NCBI GenBank assembly: GCA_019426215.1
Contig: CM033400.1
Coordinates: forward strand, 16,166,568 to 16,230,567
Direction: 5' to 3'
DNA length: 64,000 nt
Source of the DNA: Buddleja alternifolia
Lineage: Eukaryota; Streptophyta; Magnoliopsida; Lamiales; Scrophulariaceae
How positions within the stretch are numbered: the stretch's first letter is position 1; every line of letters starts with the position of its first letter. The notes under the pieces are model-generated. The model did no database searches. It was not told the DNA's origin and worked only from the letters and a program-made list of their open reading frames with translations. A program made the translations under genes and the position numbers. Below are positions 1-7,927 of this stretch, piece after piece.

Positions 1-821
1 ATGCCCTTTGGTTTCTTGATAGAGCGATCCGCCAATTGCACGGACATAGATGTTGGCGTAAGATCTCTAAGGCTTAGCTTCTTAAAAATAGAGTAGGGAA
101 GAAGGTTGATACTTGCTCCCGAATCACAAAGAACTTTGTCGAACTTGAGATGGCCAATAGTGCACGGTATTGCAAGACTCCCGGGATCTTTGAGTTTAGT
201 TAGCAATTTATTGAGCAAGACAGCAGAACATTCCTCAGTGAGACACACCGTCTCTTTTTCCTCCCACTTCTGTTTGTTAGATAGTATGTCTTTGAAGAAC
301 TTCACATAATTCGGCATTTGGAGAATGACATCAATAAATGGAATGTTAATCCTCACCTCACGAAGGATTGCCAAAATCAGAAGAAAGCTCGGATCCATCT
401 CCTTCTGCTTCTTTTTGTGTGCATTTGGGAAGGGGAGACGAATCACGATAGGAAGAGAAGGCGTCGGAGTGGAAGAATTAAAACCTGGTGGAACAGGAGG
501 CGGCGCCTAGGCGTGCATATTGGTGCCTAGCGCGGATCTGGTGGTGCCTCGGCGTGTATCATAGGGTGCTCGGGAGCGGAATTTACGAAGTGATTCGTCC
601 TGCAGAGGTGAAGGCGGCACGTGAGCGTGCATCATAGGGCGCTCGGGTGCGGAACTGCGAAGTGATTCATCCTGCAGAGGTGAAGGCGGCGCCTGGGCGC
701 CATCTGATGGGCGCCTAGGTGTGGTACTGCGAAACTCCTGTTCAGAGCAGGGGAGATCTGGCGCCTGGGCATGCAACATAGGGCGCTCAGGCGCGGGACT
801 GCTGGCAATTTCACTCTCTAA
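1..821 (-). pseudogene. Athila-1 copy A: gag-PR linker and protease (broken, runs off window)
   Basis: This continues the gag reading frame of 822-2162 on the minus strand. A retropepsin-like aspartic protease is encoded around 1-320: the catalytic Asp-Ser-Gly-Ala triad lies near 105-125 and is followed by an INLLPYS-type flap region, as in copy B and in Athila-3. Between gag and PR (about 500-820) is a proline-rich linker built from imperfect ~70-bp repeats that carry a GGCGCC-type palindrome. The frame is broken. A TAA at 822-824 replaces the CAA present in copy B (C-to-T change), and a frameshift occurs in the linker around 570-600. No RT follows inside the window. Because copy B lacks RT altogether, I infer the same for this copy. 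Confidence 0.85.
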
Positions 822-2162
822 TTATTTTCCACTTCTCAAGGTTATGGCATTGCATTGAGCCTTCGGGTTTTTCTCCGTGTCACTTGGTAGAGTCCCCGGG
901 GCTCTACCATTCACCGCATTGGAAATTTGACCCACTTGGGTTCGCAAGTCCTTTAGTTCCATAAACATGTCCTTCATCATACCCCGAAGTTCGTTGAACG
1001 AGGTATCGGACTTCTTCATGTGAGCATCGAGTCTCTCATCGGTTGCGGGAGGTCGCATTTGCACTTGACCTTGACCTTGTCCATTGAAGTTGCCTTGCCT
1101 CGGGGGTGGGTTATTGAAAGGTGGTCGTGGAGCTTGATAGATCCCCGATTGTGCGTTTTGTGCGGGGTTGGGCCTTTTTGGAAAATTCTCGGGTACATGA
1201 AAGTTCACCCGAGGTTGATTGTGATTCCCTACATAATTGACGTTGCCAACCTCCGGTTCCAAATTCACTACTCCCTCAACCACTTCCTCAACACAAGCAA
1301 CCTTTTTAGAAGATGAGGTCTCTTCATCGTCGGGGTAAAGCTCGTTTTCTTGGGCCAACTGTTCTATTTTGTCCCATACACTTTGACAGTCTAACCCAAG
1401 GAGATCTCCTCCTGCACCAGCGTTAAGTCTATGCCGAATAAGTGAGCGAACCCCATCATAGAAATGGAGTACTTGTTCATTCAACCCAAAATTATGATCG
1501 GGGCATTTACGGAGCATGCCCTTATATCTAGCCCAAGTTTCGGCTAAAGACTCATTGCTCCTTTGCCTAAACCATTTTATATTACTTCGGAGCTCATTGA
1601 TTTTGGAGGGTGGAAAGAATTTATTTAAAAAGGCATCGACCAACTCACCCCATGTCGTAATAGATTGCGGAGGTAAGGATTTGTACCACGTTGTCGCCCG
1701 ATCCTTTAATGAGAAATGGAAGACTCTTAGACGAATCGCATCAAGATCCTGTGGGTGATATTGAATGGTCACAAGAGCATCGTCTATAGTCTCTAAATGA
1801 GCGTGAGGTGATTCGTCCGGTTCTCCATAGAAAGGTTCTCCTTGCACCATAGTAAAGATGTGAGCCGGAATGTGGTAGTTTGGTGCGAAAAAATTAGGCA
1901 AGACTACGGGCCCCGGAATGGTATGGACCCTAGGTGGTAAGCTACCCCGAACCGATGGTAATTGTTGAGGAGGTGACACTTGCATGGCTTGTAGAACACC
2001 TCGTAACCACTCCCTGTTTTCCGGTAAATTCATATCGGGAAAATTTCCATTCGGGTTTTGGTTGAGATTATTGGCCATTTCCCTTGTTCGCCTACTAGTC
2101 CGAAGAACTCGTTCAATTTCGGGCTCCAACTCGTATAAAGGCTCGTTTGAGGAACGGGTCAC
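822..2162 (-). pseudogene. gag: Athila-1 copy A: Gag capsid region
   Basis: This is a Ty3-type Gag (Retrotrans_gag family), the structural protein of virus-like particles. The segment with FFAPNYHIPAHIF, FYGEPDESPHAHLE, FHFSLKDRATTWYKSLP and the [10 protein letters not shown] core is diagnostic, and the C-terminal [10 protein letters not shown] and LRSGK motifs are typical of the Athila lineage. No CCHC knuckle is visible, as in Athila-3. About 446 codons are open. The start is damaged: the position of the ATG used in copy B (27684-27686) reads GTG here (2160-2162). The frame ends in a TAA where copy B has CAA. The primer site lies about 160 bp upstream. The lineage assignment is firm. The copy looks non-functional. 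Confidence 0.9.
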
Positions 2163-2319
2163 GCACCAAACAAGAACCTAACAATTAAACACAAAAGCAA
2201 AATTAGACTTAACACGAAAATAAAAGAAAAGCAAGAAGTAAAGAAAAGACTAATAATTATGAAAACGTAAAAGAAAACAAAAGCAAAAAATCAAAATCAA
2301 AAACTCAAAATAATCAAGT
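2163..2319 (-). other. Athila-1 copy A: 5' leader between PBS and gag
   Basis: This is a short A-rich leader (T-rich on the coding strand) without an ORF. It matches the leader at 27687-27843 of copy B almost base for base by eye. Confidence 0.7.
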
Positions 2320-2336
2320 CCACGGCAACGGCGCCA
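2320..2336 (-). promoter_or_regulatory. Primer binding site, tRNA-Asp type (Athila-1 copy A)
   Basis: The plus strand reads like the 3' end of plant tRNA-Asp(GUC), ending CAACGGCGCCA, with one mismatch in 17. It is separated from the LTR edge by a short AAAACT spacer. Complementarity to tRNA-Asp is characteristic of Athila elements. The site primes minus-strand cDNA synthesis. Confidence 0.85.
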
Positions 2337-2342
2337 AAAACT

Positions 2343-3673
2343 TGACACGCTAGAACCTAACGTGCTTGGGTAGCAAGTGTACTAGTCGTGGTAGTAATAA
2401 AAGTGGACAAAATAAGTCCGGGTTGTCGAACCACGGAGACTTGGATTTTTAGCTTATGATTTTCGAATAAACGTAAAGACGAATTAACGGAAATTAAGAG
2501 TAAAACAAGTAAGCAAACAAAGAACAAAAGAAATAAGAACAAGCAACGGATTGAAATTCAAGTGTGAGAACTAGACTAAGGCACATGCAAGATTTGATTT
2601 GATCCTTATCCTTACAAAGACTCTTGTTGAATTATTAGACCTAGTTTCTATGGTGAAAACTCCTAAGGTAAAGAATATCCGATGTCTCGCGATATGCTTC
2701 TACACATAAGTGGCGGTTTCCTAAGTATGTCTACCCGAAAATCTAACCTCTAAGCATGCATTGAGGAACTAGAGTTTACTCGATTAGAATCGTACGACTT
2801 CACCCAGGAGTCTTTACCTATGTCTAGGGCAACTCCTATTTGATCGGTGATGTTATGAATTCCTTGCACCCTAACTTAACTCTTTCTCAAGATGCTAAAC
2901 TAGCCAATTTATAATACATATGGTGATAAATCACATGTAAGGAATATAAGCACAAATTCATAGCACATAGCAACTAAGGAATTAATTCAACAATTATCAA
3001 TAATACGAATAATTCACAAATCAATTCTTACAAGGCCCTAGCCATATGAATTTAGCCCATAACTATCAACATAGCAGAATTCCACATGTTCTTATACATA
3101 AATGTAAACATAAAATGCAATGAACAATGAAAGAAACTCCCTATAAGGTTGAATGGTAATAGATCTTTTAATGTAGCTTCAATCCTTGGCTCTTATCCTT
3201 TTCTTGGTTTTCAAGATCAGTGATAATGGCACAAAACCCCAGAAAATGCTCCTAATTCCCAAGATTCCGAACCCCCAAAATGAATTGAAAAATCCTATTT
3301 ATAGTTCCAAAATTCTGTTATCGCGCCGTCTATGTGGCATGTCTTTCTTGGGGCAAAAGTTCCGGGGCGTCCAGGCGCGCGATATGTGGCGCCTACGAGT
3401 GGAGGTTCAGGTGCCTAGGCGCAGAAGTGCAAAGCTTTGATTTTGTTTGCTGGGTCGCGCCTGGGCGCGAGAAACATGGCGCCTTAGTGCGTAACCTTGA
3501 GCAGAGTTGGGTAAATGAGTCGTCTTTTTGCCCTTTTCTTCGTCCATCGTCGCTTACTACCTGAAAGCACTTTACACACATATTAAACGCACGAGTGGCA
3601 CAAAATAAACTATATATAGGCCTGAATTGTCATTAAAAGGACCTAAAAACCTATGTAAAAACGACTCTTATCA
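2343..3673 (-). repeat. LTR shared by Athila-1 copies A and B (1331 bp)
   Basis: On the minus strand it starts TGATAAGAG (3673) and ends GTGTCA (2343). Its low-coordinate side carries a primer site and gag (copy A). Its high-coordinate side carries a polypurine tract (copy B). It is therefore the 5' LTR of one element and the 3' LTR of the next. It matches the LTR at 27867-29184 along its length with scattered substitutions and small indels. It contains a TATA box at 3295-3304 with a GC-rich palindrome array just upstream. Confidence 0.92.
3295..3492 (-). promoter_or_regulatory. U3 core promoter: TATA box preceded by a GCGCC(T/C)(A/G)GGCGC array
   Basis: On the minus strand an ACTATAAATAG TATA box (3295-3304) lies directly downstream of a roughly 150-bp cluster of GGCGCCTAGGCGCC-like palindromes and decayed versions (3360-3492). 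The same arrangement occurs in the LTRs at 27867-29184 and 57266-59239. The position suggests an enhancer-like role, but that is inference. Confidence 0.6.
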
Positions 3674-3710
3674 ACCCCCCAAACTTATCACTTGCTCGTC
3701 CTCGAGCAAG
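3674..3710 (-). promoter_or_regulatory. Polypurine tract with an adjacent perfect hairpin
   Basis: On the minus strand AAGTTTGGGGGGT immediately precedes the LTR start. Just 5' of it is an 8-bp perfect inverted repeat, CTTGCTCG/CGAGCAAG with a 4-nt loop, at 3691-3710. The PPT primes plus-strand DNA. The same hairpin-PPT pair recurs in Athila-2 (20739-20774) and Athila-3 (45426-45462). Confidence 0.8.
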
Positions 3711-5273
3711 AAAAAGCACAAGATACGAACTCATCATCAACCACAGGGAAAAAATAATAAAAATAAACTACCTCACTCACTTTCGTGGAGTAAACGGTTG
3801 CATTTAGTGGATGCAACAAGCCTTTGAACCCTTGAGTTACCTCAAAGGACGAGTTATAGTCTTGTGAGGGTTTGCAGACGATATACCCACAAAATCGAAA
3901 GATTTTCAACCCCGATCACTCAACGTAAATTACAATGATTAATAGCACACAATGGTATGAATTCATCTGTTTAAGCTCAAATTACAAATATATACACATC
4001 ACACACTTGCTCATGTTACGCCTTAACATCGAAAAGATCATCGTAAGGGTGTAGTGTAATAAATCTCAAGTATTATAGTCGAGTGGCATTCTTACCACTT
4101 TTCAAGCATTAACCCCATATTTATCAACTTTTGATTATTCACATGGTACGAGAATTGAATACAACTTCATAGCCACTAAAAAATTCATCACTTCATTCCA
4201 CTTTCGGCTTTAACTTATGCACTTTCAACTCGAAACATTAGAGGCTAGACCATGTGCAATGTTCGATCTTCTTAGGATTTCTATGACACCCTTGTAACGA
4301 GCTTTAGGCCAATAACTCCCAAACCAGACGGCTTTAGGGTATCGAGTGTGGAAACACTCCTAAGGGCTTAATCGCTCGAGTGTCAAAGACCACAAAATCA
4401 AACTAGGTCCTTATTCACTTAACACTTGCATTGGCTTGAGCTTAGGTCAAATTAGCATAATAGTACAGTAATCTAGGCATGGTGCTCTTCGCCCCCAGTA
4501 TCTATTAAGCCTGACTTTTGCAGTCATACCAATGTTCAACCTCTTTTTATTATTATTAAGCATACGAAGTTAACGTTCTCAACTCATAACGCATGTGAAA
4601 AATTCTAAGTTGATATTTTCGGGATCAAGCCTTTAAGTGTTTCAAAATAGTCGTCCACTCAACTCCTCTACCCTCGATTTATGTGCATATGTGAATCATC
4701 TTAAGGTCAATTTAGTCTAGTTAGGGTCCCACAAACAAGGAACGATGTGTATAGCCATTAAAAACCAAATTGATAGAGAAAGCATACCATTTATTCAAAT
4801 TAACCATGCTTAATGCATCAAGTGAAGGGTTGAAATTCTATCCAAAAAAACAAAAAAACATAAAATTAAAATTGTACACATTTCACATGTAGAGGTACAA
4901 CACCCCCCCAAACTTATCATGAATAAACATGACTATAATGGATCTAGTATACCCCCCCCCCCCAAAAAAAAACTTATCATGAACATTGTCCCCAATGCTC
5001 GAGAAAGAGAAGGTCAAAGTGCACGTCACCATAGGGGTGCTGAAAAGCAGACCCGAGTCCTCGAATGCAAATGTGTCCAAGAGTGGCAACAACGGTGTGA
5101 GCAATGAATGCAACAACTACACATTAAACGATGCTAGCGAGACAAAACGTTAAGTAATGAAAAACGGAAGAAACGGAAATGAAATGACAAAAAAAAGAAA
5201 AACTTACAAACTTGGGTTGCCTCCCAAGAAGCGCTTGTTTATAGTCATTAGCTTGACTTTTGTGCTTTAAGGT
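3711..5273 (-). other. Athila-1 3' noncoding region (no gene)
   Basis: About 1.56 kb with no credible ORF. It is clearly related to the 3' noncoding region of Athila-3 (45463-47087). Shared blocks include the stretch around 3780-3905 and the stretch around 4060-4400. Notable parts are a hairpin at 3798-3816 (TTGCAT stems, 7-nt loop), two extra PPT-like C-runs at 4901-4920 and 4950-4980 that form a 60-bp tandem duplication, and the post-pol hairpin box at 5211-5240. Conservation without coding suggests cis-acting RNA function. Confidence 0.65.
5211..5240 (-). other. Conserved post-coding hairpin box (Athila-1)
   Basis: On the minus strand this is AAACAAGCGCTT followed by CTTGGG-AGGCAA-CCCAAG, a perfect 6-bp stem with a 6-nt loop. 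It lies about 35 nt after the stop codon of the gag-PR ORF. Near-identical boxes occur after the coding regions of Athila-2 (23138-23168) and Athila-3 (47027-47056). Confidence 0.7.
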
Positions 5274-6289
5274 TCAAATAGGTGGCCCATTTAGAACAAC
5301 AATATCCTTGCCATTCCCCCTTTTCTTCTTATGTCCCACTTGCCTCCACTCATATTGCGGTGTTTTGCGATAAGCCCTTTGTGTCGGATTTGTCTTATCG
5401 ATTTCACGAACATGTAGATGTGGTGGAATGTACTTCATGCAAAAATCATCTTTTCTCACCTTACCTTGTTGCTCATTGGGTACCTCATCCTCCACCGTAG
5501 GAGTGCCCTTAGTCTTACCAAGTGTGCATTTCTCATCAAACAAAAGGTGAATAGCATCGACATATAAACAAGTAAGATCAGCCATAGGCGGTTGCATGTC
5601 ATGACAAACATCAAATATCACCTTTTTATCACCTACCTTCAATGTCAATCTACCCTTTCCCATGTCGAGCTTGGCGTTGGTAGTGGCTAGGAAGGGTCTT
5701 CTTAGAATCAAGGGGACATCAATGTCACTATCCATTTCGAGAACCACGAAGTCGACCGGATAGAAGAACTTGTCAACTTGTACATTGACATCCTCGATAA
5801 TGTCCTTTGGTTTCTTGATAGAGCGATCCGCCAATTGCACGGACATGGATGTTGGCATAAGATCTCTAAGGCTTAGCTTCTTAAAAATAGAGTAGGGAAG
5901 AAGGTTGATACTTGCTCCCGAATCACAAAGAACTTTGTCGAACTTGAGATGGCCAATAGTGCACGGTATTGCAAGACTCCCGGGATCTTTGAGTTTAGTT
6001 AGCAATTTATTGAGCAAGACAGCAGAACATTCCTCAGTGAGACACACCGTCTCTTTTTCCTCCCACTTCTGTTTGTTAGATAGTATGTCTTTGAAGAACT
6101 TCACATAATTCGGCATTTGGAGAATGACATCAATAAATGGAATGTTAATCCTCACCTCACGAAGGATTGCCAAAATCCAAAGAAAGCTCGGATCCATCTC
6201 CTTATGCTTCTTTTTGTGTGCATTTGGGAAGGGGAGACGAATCTCGATAGGAAGAGAAGGCGTCGGAGTGGAAGAATCAAAACCGGATG

Positions 6290-6580
6290 AAACAGGAGGA
6301 GGCGGCTGGGCGTGCATATTGGTGCCTAGGCGCGGATCTGGTGGCGCCTGGGCGTGTATCATAGGGTGCTCGGGAGCGGAACTGCGAAGTGATTTGTCCT
6401 GCAGAGGTGAAGGCGGCGCGTGGGCGTGCATCATAGGGCGCTTGGGCGCGGAACTGCGAAGTGATTCATCCTGCAGAGGTGAAGGCGGCGCCTAGGCGTG
6501 GTACTACGAAACTCCTGTTCAGAGCAGGGGATATCTGGCGCCTGGGCGTGCAACATAGGGCGCTCAGGCGCGGGACTACT
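6290..6580 (-). repeat. Palindrome-bearing tandem repeats in the coding linker (Athila-1 copy B)
   Basis: About eight occurrences of GGCGCC(T/C)(A/G)GGCG-like palindromes, spaced roughly 30-36 bp, lie inside the translated gag-PR linker. The same word forms the array upstream of the TATA box in this family's LTR. Copy A has the equivalent block at about 505-815. Confidence 0.7.
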
Positions 6581-6679
6581 GGCAGTTTCACTCTCTAATT
6601 GTTTTCCACTTCTCAAGGTTATGGCATTGCATTGAGCCTTCGGGTTTTTCTCCGTGTCACTTGGTAGAGTCCCCGGGGC

Positions 6680-6684
6680 TCTAC
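6680..6684. repeat. Left target-site duplication TCTAC of SIRE-1
   Basis: TCTAC here and at 26442-26446 flank SIRE-1. Removing 6685-26446 restores the gag sequence seen uninterrupted in copy A around 895-905. Confidence 0.92.
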
Positions 6685-6892
6685 TGCATTAAATGCTGAT
6701 AAGAGCATTAAATGTGATAAGCACTTTCAGACATACGGAGAAGCCATCTTATTGGACTGTCAACTATCTCGGACTGCAGCACTAACTTTTGTGCAACAGA
6801 TTTTCAGGAAAAAGGACAAAAGTTGTTCACTCGCGGAAGTGAGAGACACGCGCCTGTGCATGTATCAAACGGACACTTTCTCAAAGAATGCC

Positions 6893-6900
6893 TATAAATA
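6893..6900 (+). promoter_or_regulatory. TATA box of SIRE-1 5' LTR
   Basis: CCTATAAATAGG is also present in the 3' LTR (19220-19227) and in SIRE-2 (29190-29197). It is retained despite the 5' truncation. Upstream U3 sequence is reduced to about 200 bp. Confidence 0.7.
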
Positions 6901-7651
6901 GGACTTCAACAACAAGCCAAAAAAAAAGCGAACAATTAATCTTCAAGTCGAATTGTTGTTGCATTGAAGTCTCATTCCTTAAACTCTTAGAAAAGTCAGA
7001 ATTTTCAAGAAAACATTCCCTCTGCTTTTCTTCAATCCTGAGACAGTCAACAAATATCTCAAACATTCTTTTCGAAGAAACCACTTACCTACTGAGATAT
7101 TTCCAAGTTGTTTGAACTTCATCAAAATCAAACAAACCGTTTTAGAAAAACCCATCCAAGCCTCGCGATCTGTGTGAAGTCGAAGTTGGATACTTGCATC
7201 ATTTCTGGGTGAAAGAAGCAAGGAGATTGAAGTGATTTGGAGCAGAAATCTGTGTGATCAAGGAGCTCAAGTCATCGACATCTATCTCTCCCTATTGTGT
7301 AGAAGATTCTGTGTGATTCTTTAAGAATCACTTTAGTGGATTGCCTCCAAGTGTTCAAGGAGAAGAAGGACGTAGTTGGGATTACATCACCCAAGGAACC
7401 TTACAAATATTGTGTTATTTACTTTTCAGTCAATTCTTTCATATCATATCATTGCATAAATTGATTAAGTAAAATACAATCAAACGCTAAACAACTAAGA
7501 AACTTCTGGTGACGCTAAAGCTTTCAAAAGAAGACTAGAAAAATCATTTCGCTGTACTAACACTGATTAAAAGAAGTGAACGCTTAAACCCACTCGGTTA
7601 AAGTATTCAAATCTTGAAGTGTAAGTTAACTCTCTAAAAACAGTCTTCATC

Positions 7652-7672
7652 AGACGCTTAACCTAAGCGTCT
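7652..7672 (+). other. Perfect hairpin in Sirevirus LTR
   Basis: AGACGCTTA-ACC-TAAGCGTCT is a 9-bp stem with a 3-nt loop. It is repeated in the 3' LTR near 26273-26293 and decayed in SIRE-2 near 31193. The arm is the AAGCGTC word that recurs throughout the element. Confidence 0.7.
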
Positions 7673-7820
7673 ATATTTCTAAGTAAACGCTCAGTCAAGC
7701 TTCACATTTCAAGCGTCCAAAACCATTTTAATACGAAACCTTTTTGAAGTCGAAAAATACTTCAGGGTCTATTCAACCCCCCCTTCTAGACCCTTTCGTA
7801 TGCCACTTGGGACCAACAAG

Positions 7821-7834
7821 TGGTATCAGAGCGG
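7821..7834 (+). promoter_or_regulatory. Primer binding site, initiator tRNA-Met (SIRE-1)
   Basis: TGGTATCAGAGCGG lies two bases after the LTR end. It is complementary to the 3' end of plant initiator tRNA-Met, the usual primer of copia elements. Confidence 0.9.
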
Positions 7835-7927
7835 TTAAAATTTTGAAATTTTAAAATTTCCAAGCATAACTGCTTGATTAGATCCTTTTCTTTCAAAAAT
7901 CTAGTTGTTTTTTTTTAAAATTTAGAA

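Larger units (their letters stand above)
5274..6684 (-). pseudogene. Athila-1 copy B: gag C-terminus, linker and protease, ending without RT
   Basis: This is the 3' half of the copy B gag-PR ORF. The 5' half is at 26447-27686, separated by SIRE-1. In order it holds the Athila [15 protein letters not shown] motifs (about 6600-6680), a repetitive proline-rich linker of HAQAPP and SPLQDxSLRSSAPE units (about 6290-6590) and an aspartic protease with the [12 protein letters not shown] signature (near 5905-5930) and a PLILRRPFL flap. After PR it continues for about 100 codons of lysine-rich sequence seen nowhere else in the window, then stops at 5274. RT, RNase H and integrase are absent, although Athila-3 has them at this point. 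A frameshift around 6490-6510 breaks the linker. It is a gag-plus-PR non-autonomous element, comparable to TR-GAG-type elements. Confidence 0.85.
6685..7818 (+). repeat. SIRE-1 5' LTR, 5'-truncated (1134 bp)
   Basis: It begins TGCATTAAATGC directly after the TSD and ends GGGACCAACA. The 3' LTR begins TGTTAGGAATTTCATG, and the sequence matching this 5' edge lies about 407 bp inside it (19012). It includes the TATA box at 6893-6900 and the 9-bp hairpin at 7652-7672. Confidence 0.9.

Noticed and set aside
4950..4980. Homopolymer C-run as a functional G-quadruplex
   Set aside because: A single run (with one nearby copy) cannot form an intramolecular quadruplex by the usual four-run rule. It is treated as a PPT-like tract.
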